The notes below the pieces were generated by a model that was not told the DNA's origin, made no database searches, and saw only the letters and a list, made by a program, of their open reading frames with translations. The position numbers were made by a program, and so were the translations under genes. A DNA stretch of 64,000 bases. Origin: Phaeotremella fagi. Taxonomy: Eukaryota > Basidiomycota > Tremellomycetes > Tremellales > Phaeotremellaceae. The stretch spans positions 496,001 to 560,000 of the forward strand of contig BCHU01000012.1 of NCBI GenBank assembly GCA_001599715.1. Reading direction: 5' to 3'. Below are positions 1-13,201 of this stretch, one piece after another. Every line of letters begins with the position of its first letter. Position 1 is the stretch's first letter.

Positions 1-451
1 TACCAAGCAAGTACATAAGAGCAAGAATTGTACAGTAGCCCGTTCAAATGGGTGACAGTGAAACTTTGCATTTCTCCTCCAGTCGCCTTATTTGCTCTTT
101 TAGGAGTCAAATGGATACTCACCTTACAATCATATCCTCTGTTCCAACTACTAGCCCCAGTATATCTCGAATGACGAGGAATGGCCGTCTATAAGCTGCA
201 ACGTCATACTGCAAGAGTACTGTATACCCCCTAAAACATTCTGCTCCTTTCATATCCCATCAACAAACAAAGGGTTAACGCCTCTTTTGATCTGAGATTG
301 ATATGAGAGACTTTTGCTGGGAAGACATGTAGATAAGAGACCTTTTTGGCCACTCCCTCCTTCTTGTCCAAATATTTTCTTGGGAAATTCTTGTTCAATC
401 CAATCAACAAAACAACTGAAAAACTCAAATCAATCGCCCAACAATTCAACA
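1..451. other. Left-edge intergenic region and promoter of the first gene
   Basis: No convincing coding exon is seen here. It presumably holds the upstream region of the gene that starts at 452. A TTGTACAGTA motif lies at about 29-38 and a related AGTACTGTATAC lies near 215-230. Both resemble the short palindromic motif found in other gaps of this window. Confidence 0.5.
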
Positions 452-1058
452 ATGTCCGATTCAACCACCTCAGTTCCAACTTTGAAGTTCAACTTGGATC
501 ATGCTCCTATTTACACCGAGAAAGAACACTTCATCACTGCCACAGGTTATGATGGAAGAGACGAAAGTGTTCGAAAAGCTATAAACAACTGGTCCCGCTA
601 CCGTCTCGACACAGAAAAGTGTACTCTCACATCAACTATCAAAAAAATCAGTCGTTATCACTTACAAAGGTGACCAACCAAAATTCGGTTCATGTTCTAA
701 ACTCGGTGAAGAAGATCAATGCAAGCGCGACAAGGCGTTGAAACGAAAAAAAGATCTGCTATCTCAAAGCGCAGATCAAATGGAGTTCGGCAATGCATTG
801 TTGAGAATAGGTAATAGCGTTTCAGATTTAGGTGGCGATAAATACAAAGATAAAGTTGAGAAGGTGGTGGAGTTGATTCGTGAGATTGGGTGGGAGGAGA
901 CCCGGCTAGCATGCGTTGTCAGGAATGAAGCTCATGAAGAGTTTGATAAACAATATTCACCCGACTGTGATGATGAGTATTGTACTCAATATGTAGGCGA
1001 GATCCAATCTTCTACTTTCAGTCTTAGTTCAGACAGAGAGTGTGATGATTCAGATTGA
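452..1058 (+). CDS. Small hypothetical protein with an apparent frameshift at an A7 run
   Basis: The reading frame starts at ATG 452 (MSDSTTSVPTLKFNL) and runs well until an A7 homopolymer at 641-647. The protein-like sequence (VVITYKGDQPKFGSC and onward) then continues one frame over and ends at TGA 1056-1058. Dropping one A joins the two parts into a soluble, charged protein of about 200 residues with a cysteine-containing middle and an acidic C-terminal end. I see no GT-AG pair that could mend the frame by splicing. I do not recognise the family. The break could be a homopolymer sequencing error, a true loss-of-function mutation or, less likely, programmed slippage. Coding confidence is moderate because both halves have ordinary composition for this genome. 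Confidence 0.5.
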
Positions 1059-1545
1059 TGTTTCTTGAGGATCAACTGCTAGTTTCGGAATGAGTTCGTT
1101 AGTTTAATGTAGTCAGGCGTATGTACCGGTAAATGATGAATAGCGTGGATGTTTTCATTTCCTCCAGCGAACGACATATTGTAGTTCAAATGACCAGGTC
1201 ACGACTGACGATCATTACAGACTTAATCACGCCTTTCGGTACTGTAACTGAAGAACTCTGGAGACTATTGCCATGCTATGAACTACCTCCGTCGAACTAC
1301 CTTTTTTGAGCTCAGCTAGATGCATATACAACGTGACTTCAACTGGCACAAGTAGTTCAAGTATCGTACTTTTTGGTCAAGTTATTATATTCAGTCGTGA
1401 CCGACCTCAAGAATTATGCAAATTCTGTACAAGTACTTGTACAGTACACGTACGGTAGATCGTGAATAAAAATACATCGTAAGATTCACACAGAGATGAC
1501 ATCAAACACAAGGTATAACATCAATCAGATATAAGTTCTTTCACA
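1059..1545. other. Convergent intergenic region
   Basis: This is the 3' flank of the first gene and of ATG11, which ends on the other strand. No coding exon is seen. It contains the perfect 20-bp palindrome at 1425-1444. Confidence 0.6.
1425..1444. repeat. Perfect 20-bp palindrome, TGTACAGTA-type motif
   Basis: CTGTACAAGTACTTGTACAG is identical to its own reverse complement. It lies about 100 bp beyond the ATG11 stop codon in a convergent gap. Related imperfect inverted forms built on GTACAGTAC occur at 40428-40446 and 62317-62342. Single TTGTACAGTA copies occur near 29, 38270 and 38293. Confidence 0.75.
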
Positions 1546-4500
1546 CTATTTTCGATTAAACTTCTGTAAAAGACTTTCAGCAGTTGGAACCTCAGGTTTC
1601 GAAGAAGTACTAGAAGTTCTTTTCTTACCCAAAGTAAATCCTAAAACTCGGTTTGGTTCCTTGGCGAAAGGTGGTGTACTAATACCATTACCGAACGTAG
1701 ATACAGATAACATCTCGGGTGTGGTCGTACTGGCTGTCGGAAGACCTAAACCGCCCAAAGAAGTTTTGAATTCATCACCGTTACCGTTACCGTTGCTACT
1801 TGGTGAGATTGAAAATGTTGAAGGTGATTTACGTAATGTTAAACGATTGATCAATGGTGATTCTTTGAATGATGATGCTGGATTAGAATCTGGTGTACCT
1901 TTAGATAATACTGGTAGTGTACCGTCAGAAGATGTATTTGACGTCATTGCCGGTGCTAAAGTTGATTTGACGTTGATGGATGATGATGGTTGACCTTTGA
2001 ATGAGACGTTACTTGAAGATGCGACCGATGATGGACGTGCGGCGAATGGTGCGAACGTTTGTAGAGATGTTCCGAATGGTGAATCTCTAGATCCACCTCT
2101 TTGATGAGAGGTTCTTCGACTTTTGGGGATTGGTGATGCAGTTTGTTGAATGGTTACAGGTGCTGGAGGAGGCACAGTGGATACTTGAGTGAGATCAGGA
2201 GCTCCTTCGGGAGGGGTGAAAGGGGAGATTATCTGATTATCGTTGACTGCTGCACCAGCTGACGGGCGAACTGTTGATCCGCCGTCACTCGAGCCAACAT
2301 TTGCTGGTACTGGTTCAGGTGACGGCGTTGTCGAGTTCTGTTGAACCTGAGCCATGACAGGGAAGTAACCACTAGTACTTCTAGGTCTGTTCGGAGCAAC
2401 ACCGGGTGTTGGTGACAAGATACCTTCGATGCCAGAATCCAAAGCGCGAGGATTTGCTTCAGTTATTGGACTAGTTCCCAGATTGGTAGATCCAGGATAA
2501 CTAGCCGAAGCTGATCGTCGAGGGGCTCGAGTATTTGATGGATTGTACTCTTCAACGTGATGAGTGAAGTATCGTAGACCTTCTGCGAGGCCAAAGGGGT
2601 TTGTTGGAGACTACAAGGCGTAAGCATTGACAAGGATGGCTTGAGAATCACGATGACATACCTCGCTGCCACCGCTGGCAATCGCTTCTTCGGTCTTGAT
2701 AATTCTCGCAATAATCCATTCTCTGGTTTTAACTTGTTCTTGCATTGCATCCGAAACTTTGAGGAAGTTATGTGGAGCAGAGACTATACATGTCAACAGG
2801 GTCTTCGATCAGGTACTTACTATTGAACGCCGCCCAGGATCTGGCAGTTGAATTTCTAGTAGGCAAGAACATAGCCTACATTCGTTAGATCTATCAAAAA
2901 TTCTATCACTCACCAAATCTCCATTAGTGAAATTCGAAAAGGCAATCTTATTCCTTGCCTCGTCGCGATACTGTTTAGCCTTCTTAGAATATTTCTTGAC
3001 CATGACGATAATCTTTGAAACAGCTTCAGAGAATTGATCCAGATCGAATCCCGATGCATCAGCCAAACTTCGAAGTAAGATCGATTCGTTCAAATCATCT
3101 TTCTCCTCGTTGACCATCTGTTCTTTGGGTGGTGATTTAGGTCGAGCTGCTAGGACAGAAGCTGAACCGTTGATAGTGGTTGAACCGTTAATGAGTTTAA
3201 GTAATTTCTGGTTACACTCGAAATATTGAGTTGCTAGATTGACAGCATCCTTTGTAACCTCTGATTGATGGGTTTCCTTTTGAGTAAGAGCCGTTGCAGA
3301 ATCTTTAGCCATGGCTAATTCATCTTGTAATACCGTTTCACGACGCTGAGCCTCTCTCAATTGAGCCTTCGTGAATTTCAATTCAGCGTTCAAAGAATCG
3401 GTTTGTCGAACAGCGTAATTCTGACTTGCAGAAACCTTTTCCGCCATTTCGACTTTCAAATCTTCTAATTGTTTGTTCAAAGTAAGAGTTTGATGTTCCA
3501 AAACCGCCCTATCACCGTCAGCTTCAGCTATATGATCTCTCATCATTCGTTCAGCTTCAGCTGATTGGTTTTTCAGAGCACTATCGCGATCTTGTTGAGC
3601 TTGTAGCAACTGTTGTGAAACCGCTTCCATCTCAGCTTTCATTCCTGCAAGTTGCGATTCAAGACCTTGAGAATGAAGTTGGATTTCTCCAAGAGCTTGT
3701 AAAGATTTCGTGCGTTCTTCTTGTAGTTCCTGAACCTGATTGATCAAATTTTGTTCAGCTGACTTCAAACCGTCAACATCCAGTAAAGCTTCTTGTAATC
3801 GAACACCTAAATCCGTAGCTCGATCCTTCTCCTGAGCCATTTCCGCTTGCAGAGCGACCAAAAGATCCGCTTGATCCTCGTGATCCCGTAACTTTTCTTC
3901 ATGATCTCTAGCTTGAATCTCTAGTACTGTCGACAAAGCTTCCCTGGCTTGCATCTCCTCCGATAAATCTGTTCTCAACCTGAAAACCTCTTCTTGAAGT
4001 TCAGCTTGTCGGGTCTGTAAAGAGGTCGTTCGTTGGTCATGTTGTTCTTCCAATTGTCGAATTCGTGTGACATGACCATTTTCAGCCTCAGATAATCGTC
4101 TCTCATGATCGATCTTGTCCTCTAATCTTAATCTCTCCAAGGAATCGCTTGGAGTTCCTCCAAATACTATTTCATCAATCTTTGTCAATCATTTGGGACT
4201 TACTAGATTTATCCATCGCCCGTCCGATATCGCCATTAGCTGCGTCCAGCTTTCTAATGAGATCTTGGAGACCTAATTGCAATGAGACAGCAGGGTTTGT
4301 ATCACCTTCCTCGAGAGCAGCGAGGATCTCTGGATCATCCTTCACAGTCAAGACCCAGTTCATGAGGTCTTACAGAATCAGCTCATGTCAACTTAATAAC
4401 TCACTTTCAATATCTTGGCGACCGATATGCATGCTGCCCAAAACTTCAGCCCCACCTGAGACAATAACTTCAACACTTGGTGACATGGATTCATCGAGTT

Positions 4501-6164
4501 GATTGACTGTCCAAGGCAGATTAACTTGGATATCGTTACGATACTGTACGCGTCTTTTACGTTCAGTTGCTATAAATTTGGTAAACGCTTCGTTGAGCTT
4601 GAATGTCCAATCCAAAAGGGAATTTGAGAATTCTACACGTCGGACGACTTCGATGACGGCTGCGCCGTAAGCGAACGAGAGCTGTCGAAGACGAATGAGA
4701 TGAGGGAAAGTCTGTTTGGATCGAAGGTCACCGTCCAGAATCGTGAGTGGTCGGACAAAATCGTTTATTTGTATTTGGAGGTTGGCGACAGCTTTCAATT
4801 GGACGTGAACGTGAAGTGTAAATTCGTTCTATAACATCAGTCATGTTCATATCGTTGCTCACCTTGACATCTGTGAGTGCTGCCAAATCATCTCTCATTC
4901 CTTGATCCAGTTCGTAGATATCTGTTTGTCAATTCGATGAGGTGATTTAAGCTTACCTTGCTCATATCCAACTAACGATTGTCAGTCACGCGCAACTGAA
5001 AAATCCGAATAACTCACTTTGACGACTGTCCACCAATTTTACAATCTGATTCAAAGCCAATTCGATTCTGTCAAGTCCAGACGTAAAATCATGTGCAACA
5101 AGCAGAGATTTATCTTCCGCTGCTCTACGCTGTTCATCGGACATGATCGCCATTTCTTCAGAAGAAGTAACCAATCGATTATATTGCTGGATATGATTAT
5201 CTATAACAAGGTCAACCATCTTGTATACTGATATTCCAAAAACAACCTACCTAAAGCCGATCGACAAGATTTCCTGACCTCCTCCATCCTTCTTGGATTC
5301 ACGAAATCGCCTATATTCTTCTTCGATCTCATTTCACTGGCAGTCCCAGAATCCCCACTCCCACTTCCACTCCCCTCCCCTCGATCTTTCTTCTTCTGAT
5401 GACTCCTAAATCCCTCATGTATGGAAACTTTTGGTAAAAGGATCATGTCAACGACGGAACCTCTGATTAATTTGGCTTCATCTTCTAAATCGTTTTCAGC
5501 TCTTGTTGCGAATGTTTGGAAATCACGGAGAAGGGGTTGGAGATGATGGAAGAGATTGGTGTAAGCGATTTCTACTGCTCTGGCTTGAGCTTGATAGAGG
5601 GATTGGAGATGGAGGATGTGGTCGTGAGCTATGAGGAATGGTTGTTGGATAGCGGTCAGATCTGTTTGTCCTTCGTAGACTGTGGATGAATCGTATTTTA
5701 GTAGATGACCACATTTAGTGACTAGGAACTAACTTTCTAAAACCGGTGGAAGTTGTACATCTTCCATTAGATCTGCTGCCCAATCTTCAGGTTCACTGTT
5801 GAAGAACGTAGCTCGATTAAACAGATACACAGATGGTCGATTCTAATATCGTCAGCCGAGATACCCACCAAGTGACTCACCGAAGATTCATCTTGACCAT
5901 TCCTTTCCCAAAGTTCTTGTAAAATTTCGTTCTTCAATTCTCTTCCGTCATCTAAGAACAATAAGATATTCTCTTCAGATACACCTGAGACTAAAGAGAT
6001 GTCATCGATCAACGTGTCGATACTGATCAAGGAGGTCAGTTAGAGGTACGGTGGCAAACGATTCACCGGGAAGAAGGTGTGGGTGGAGATACTCACGATT
6101 CATAATCTGTTAACCGTTTCTCTAATTGATGTACAGCACCATCTGAGGCTACGTAGACCTCCAT
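1546..6164 (-). CDS. ATG11: Autophagy-related protein 11 (selective autophagy scaffold)
   Basis: Atg11 links cargo receptors to the Atg1 kinase complex at the phagophore assembly site. ATG 6164 opens a ubiquitin-like N-terminal part (SEENILLFLDDGREL). An Atg17-like helical region follows (roughly 5720-4400), then a long coiled coil rich in Gln and Glu (about 4190-3000). The conserved Atg11 C-terminal domain comes next: FTNGDLVAMFLPTRNSTARS, WAAFN, an SAPHNFL segment, VKTREWIIARI and NPFGLAEGLRYF. A Ser/Thr/Pro-rich tail of about 300 residues ends with LLQKFNRK. There are about ten introns. Near 5252 the best splice is a 50-nt intron with donor GTAGGT; a 23-nt alternative gives the same frame but is too short. 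The gene is convergent with the hypothetical at 452 and lies about 210 bp from the SerRS stop codon. Family assignment is firm; a few inner exon borders are approximate. Confidence 0.88.
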
Positions 6165-6372
6165 GATGGATGCTTGATAGTTGTGGATAAGGATGGAATG
6201 ATATGAATGAAAGGTGAGAATAGAATAGGAGATGCAGTGAATGTGCTACGCGATAATGCGCAATGCTAACAGCAGGTACGTGGGGCACCGAATATAGTAT
6301 ATACTCTGCATAGTATGAAAGGCATAAATCAACTCTAATCTTCACCTTCATCTTCATTATCTCTACTCTACT

Positions 6373-8205
<1,833 letters not shown>

Positions 8206-8674
8206 TGCTATATATTTTAAAATCTCTCAGCAAGTGTAAAAGAGGTGGAAAAAGAATGAAAAGATTGAAAATGTTAATTAATTGGTTGAAATTGAAATAA
8301 ATATGGTTGTGTTCAAGCTCGAGTCAAAGATTAGATTGATTCAACTAAGCAATACACGTCATTAAATTGATAAGGTCACCTCCACACAGTTGATTAGATT
8401 TCCGTACTACCATCTCTCTCCTGTCAACATCTTACCTTCTTTTACAATCATTCATTCTCGAGAATCGTGACAAGATTCCTACTATTCCAATGACCCACTC
8501 TAATTGACAAAATCCCGCCCAAAAACCTTGATTTTGGAGAACCTCAACCCATTCTTCCATCTCAAAAGTGAATGGATTTGAGAGAGTGGAGAATTGGGTA
8601 AGTTCTCTGATCGTTGAAGCTTGAATTAGCTTCTGAAATCTATCAGTCATTATATCTTGGATCCTCAAATCGCA
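8206..8674. promoter_or_regulatory. Divergent promoter between SerRS and the Crb2/Rad9-like gene
   Basis: This gap of 469 bp lies between two divergent start codons and holds no coding exon that I can support. It is AT-rich on the SerRS side and carries an inverted CCAAT core (ATTGG) at 8281-8285. No clear TATA box is seen. Confidence 0.5.
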
Positions 8675-11600
8675 ATGGCTCCTGACCTTGACCCAAATCG
8701 TCAAATTATCTACCCACCCCTATCATCATCGACCTATAGCTTCATCCCGCCTTTACCTCATTTAGATGATGAGAGCCAACAACCCTCCATCGACACGAGT
8801 ATTCACATAGATTTGCCACCGATAGACAACCATCCTGTCTCTGATGGATTTTCCGATGAAACCGCAGAGAAAAGCATTTTATGGACTCAAGAGGGGAGTG
8901 GGAAGCAGGTCAAAGAGTCCAATAATATCGAAGAACATGGTTTTACAGCCGATGTGGTTGATGGACCAACTCCAGCAGACGTTTCCAACTCCCAGCTCGC
9001 TGCTGAGTATCTCAACACCGATGATGCTCCCGTTCCAAACTCCTCGTTCGGTATGGTAGAACGGGTCTCAAGTGCGATTCAACAAGACTTCGTTGAGTCA
9101 TTGGATCAGGTTGATTTTCCAAGAGTCCCCAGTCCAGTCGATCTTCCATCTGAAGAAACTCCTCTAACTCCTCCACCGACAGCTACCAACTTCCAAACAA
9201 TCACCAAAAATCTAATCACTAGCGTCAAACTCGCTAATTCTCCTTCCAAAAGTCCAAAGAAGCTCCGACCAATCACAGAAATGTCGCCTCATAAATTCCC
9301 TAAAAACACTTCTAAATCAACTTTACAAATCTCGTCGAAAAGAGTCACACCCAGCAAACCGTCATCTACCACTAAAGGTAAAGGGAAAAAAGGAGATGAT
9401 AGTCTCAGTAGTGAAGACAGCTTCATTGGTTTCAACTTACAGAGGCCAGCCAGACCTATCGATAGATTCAGTGACGCGATGTCGAGGGGATATGGAAACA
9501 AGTCTGATGAGATTGGGGACGTTACTTTGGAGGAGACTGAAGTAGACTTTGAATCTCAAAAGCGACCGGAGGAACTTGATGAAACACATGAAGAAAACGA
9601 TACGGATCATGGTGAAGAGGGTGTAGCAAATGTACCTGGATCAATCCCTCAGAGAGCTAGATCAGCAACACCACTATCATCAGGAAAACGTTCACTCAAT
9701 CCCGATCCTACTCCTCTTCCAACAATGGGTACACCATCTCCGGAGCCCACTTCTCCTATCCGACAATCGCCAACCTCACCCCTAGAATCATCGCCAAACG
9801 CTCAACCGAGATTGAAAAGAGGATTTGGTGATCTCGTCCTGAGCGGTAATTCGCAGAACGATGATTTAGGTGCTTTGTTCTCAAGTCAAGTGGACAACGA
9901 TGACATTGGTATAAAAAATTCCAGTCCCATCAAATTCATGGAAACAATGAATGCGACACAGCTGGTTTCCACACAAGAGAGAGACTTTTCGAGAAGACCC
10001 TTTTCACCTCCTGTCACTACCATTCCACGAACGACTTCGATGGTTTCGGTTTCTTCGACTGGTTCGAAGAATTTGAATATCAACCCGGAAAGGTTATTGA
10101 AGAGAAGACCTAAGGAACTCGATTCTCCAGTTTTACCCGCTTCGGTTCCCATTAGACAGGTCAATGATCTAAATGTCTCTGTCCCCCCGTCGATTCGATC
10201 AGCTCCGGCGAAGCTACTAGAGGAGACTTTTGTGGAGGCTGTACCTCCCGGTGTCGATGACGGTGATGCTGGTGTACCTATGGATGTCGGTAACGATGAC
10301 GAGGTCGATGATAATATCGAAGGTCCTATGGCTTTGGAAATCGACGAACAAGTGGATCTCATGTCACCCGCCGTAGGACGCCCGATGACGCCTAAATCTG
10401 ATCCTAGACCTGCAAGAAAGAGGAAAGCTCCAACTAAATTCACACCAACGAAGAAATCGGAGGATACCACCAATGAAGCTGGACCTTCTACTCACGTTCG
10501 AACTTACAAAGGCAAAAAAGTCTCCATTTCAGCAACAACAGCACCACCTCCACCGACAAACAAAAAACGAGCTAGGACTTTGAGTAGTGATGAAGATGGG
10601 AGTGGCGAAGAAGATGGAAGTGACGAATCTTCGGAAACTCAATCGTTACCTGAAGGAGATCATACTTATCGATCGCCAAAGAAATCTCGCTCTACGAAGG
10701 TTAAGCTTACCAAGGGCAAGAACAAACTTCGACCAGTCAGATTCAGTCGTATTGCAACCACCTCTAAAACCGGTAGACCCGACAAGAAAAAATCTCGACA
10801 GACTGCATCCCCATCAAAGGAGACCAGTACTTCACCGATCATTGACGATTTGAACGGTCGTCGAGTTTTGGGTTATTGGCCAGATACCAAATCCTACTAT
10901 CCAGCTAGAATCGTTGATCGACACGAAACGAAATATGGTGTTGTATTCGATGATGGGACAAGACGAGATCTGTTTATAGATGAGCTACGTTTAATGATAT
11001 TTAAAATTGGCGATCAAGTCCGGATTGAGGAAGATCCCTCAACTGGCGTCTACAAGGTTATAGAAGAATGGAATAATGGCTCTACGGATCATCTCAAGGT
11101 AACTCATAATAGAACAGGAGATAGAATCATCACATTTGATATATTAAAGGTCTCTATTCCTTTCATCAAAACGGGATTCAAAGATCGAAAAATAGAATTA
11201 TCGAATCCATTGCTACAGAATTTAAAAGATCGTCCATCAATCATTGGAAACAGTCGACCTTCATTCAAGAACCAAAACTTCATTCTAACGAATGGAATTT
11301 CAGAACTTCAACAGAGCTGGGAAAAGTCCATTCGTAACGGAGAAGGTCAAATTGATTCGGATTGGCAATCCTGGATGGATATAGTCGATTTCGATAAAGA
11401 CAATGAATTTTCAGCTACGCTGAAAAGTGGGATTATACCTTTTGTGATTCTAGTGACAGGTGATTTGATCTTGTCAGCAAAAGTCATGATGGCACTGGCT
11501 TTCGGGATCCCGATTTTGTCTTCCGCTTATATAACTGATGCTCTTGAACGCGTGAGTGGTGTTTGTTGTGTCTTGTGTACATCATGAACTGACCTTCATA

Positions 11601-12107
11601 CAGGATTCGCATTGGAGCTCCTACTTGATAGCAACACCGGTATCAACTTCATTGAATCGACCGATGTCACAGATGGTCGATATAAATTGGGGGAAGGAAG
11701 GATGGGACTCTAAAAAAGCCAGAAGTCTTCGACAACCATTCAAGAATCGTAAATTTCTGTTCATAAAATCCGTTAAAGATAAATCAAAAGCAGAAACCAA
11801 CGTGAGTTTTAATTGGTTGTTTAATTGACAGTCATTAATCGTTGTTCTTAGATTCTTATACCGATGTGCATTCATGCATGCGGTGCTGACTCAGTTCGAC
11901 TTTATCAACCTGACCAGGAAGTCGATACGCAGACTATCGATTACATCGTTGCTTATGCTGTTGAACAATGTCCAGCAAAATTACTCGATAAGCAAAAATT
12001 TGGTTCGATTGAATGGTTAAAACAATGTCTGGTAAGTCGACTTTACAGGTTGTGGAATTAACTTGAATTTGTAGATCCATGGAGGTATCGTTCAACCTTT
12101 CTCGTGA
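8675..12107 (+). CDS. DNA damage checkpoint adaptor, Crb2/Rad9/53BP1-like
   Basis: The model has four exons (8675-11551, 11604-11801, 11852-12031, 12075-12107) and gives 1095 residues. The first 700 residues are disordered, rich in Ser/Pro/Thr, with many SP/TP and acidic patches. A Tudor-like module near residues 727-800 reads GRRVLGYWPDTKSYYPARIV and VVFDDGTRRDLF. Tandem BRCT-like segments follow: one at about 915-955 (FVILVTGDLI, GIPILSSAYITDAL) and a second ending in FGSIEWLKQCL. This order matches the family that reads modified histones and recruits checkpoint kinases after DNA breaks. An in-frame TTG lies 18 nt upstream, but ATG 8675 is the first true start. The last exon is only 33 nt. 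Confidence 0.8.
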
Positions 12108-12326
12108 GCGGGCAAAGTCTTTGATGAAAGACGGACGTGAACGTTTTTTTTTTTCCAGGTATTATAATTATACCATAACAATGTTTATATCAGCATCTAT
12201 AGTTACCCGTAGTGCTTCCAGATATCCTGCCTTCGAATGCTCCTGTATATACCATCATGTTGTGCTTGTATAATAAGTAGACAAACAAATAACGCCTATG
12301 TCATATTTGTACCATGCAAAAAAATC

Positions 12327-13171
12327 ATGCCACAAATTTCAGCTTGGTGGAGGTCGACCTACTCTAAACATCAAACTTTCTTCGGAAATCCATTTCATCC
12401 ACAAAATATGCTACAAAGAACGAAACTCCTCCAAAGGACCTTCCCAATAAAAAAAATTTATCCAAACTACAGGCAGATCTCAACAACCACAGTCATTTAC
12501 AATGAAATCAAATCCCCAATCCAAACCCAACCACAACCACCACCAAAATCGAAGTTCCAAAAATATCTACCGAACCTCCAACAAATCTCCAATAAAACCT
12601 CAACCCCACTTCCAGAACTCGTAATCTCATTCGCGATCTTGCACGAGATAACAGCGTTCTTACCCCTCATCCTTCTATTTTTCATCTTCCAATTCCTGGG
12701 GATAGGGAAGAGTTTTATCGAGTTTATTCAAGGTCTATCTCCTTCTTCTCAAGCCGAGGGATCGGGGGAAGAAGGAGGAGGGGGGTTCGATTGGAGGGGG
12801 ATGATTCAGGATTGGTATTTGGAGGGTTCGAAGCGTGTTGAGAAAGTTGGACGACGGTATGAGATTTTTGGGTTTAAACGGGATGGAGATGGTGAGGGAG
12901 AAAAGTTGGAGTCTGGCGTTTTGGTCAACATCAACAGTAATTCAGCTGAGAAGATTGCTGATGCGATCTCAGCGTATATCTTAGTAAAAGTGAGTCACGT
13001 AGATCAACTTCTAGTCTAAGGATCTTTCCCTTCATCGTTTATCGCTTATCATCTCCATTTCAGGCTCTCCTGCCAGTTCGTATCGGTGTTTCTATAGCTG
13101 CTGCACCAGCTTTCGCTAGATTCGCTTTATCCCCTCTAAGAAGATTATTCATTCGTAAACCAAAATTATAA
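12327..13171 (+). CDS. Predicted mitochondrial inner-membrane protein, family uncertain
   Basis: Two exons (12327-12989 and 13064-13171) encode 256 residues. The N-terminal 60 residues are rich in Arg, Lys, Ser and Thr and poor in acidic residues, typical of a mitochondrial targeting peptide. A hydrophobic helix follows (AFLPLILLFFIFQFLGI), then a Gly/Glu-rich linker. A conserved-looking C-terminal end reads ALLPVRIGVSIAAAPAFARF and SPLRRLF. This layout resembles small fungal mitochondrial membrane proteins (Mrx11/Coi1 or FAM210-like), but I cannot decide between these families from sequence alone. The stop codon lies 30 bp from that of the convergent coilin-like gene. ATG 12327 is chosen because it is the first in-frame ATG; Met at 12411 is an alternative. 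Confidence 0.72.
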
Positions 13172-13201
13172 TAAGCTCTATATCGATGTATGAATAATGA
13201 T

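Noticed and set aside
5221..5255. A 23-nt intron in ATG11 joining two coding frames
   Set aside because: Too short to splice. A 50-nt intron from the same GTAGGT donor to TATAG gives the same downstream frame.
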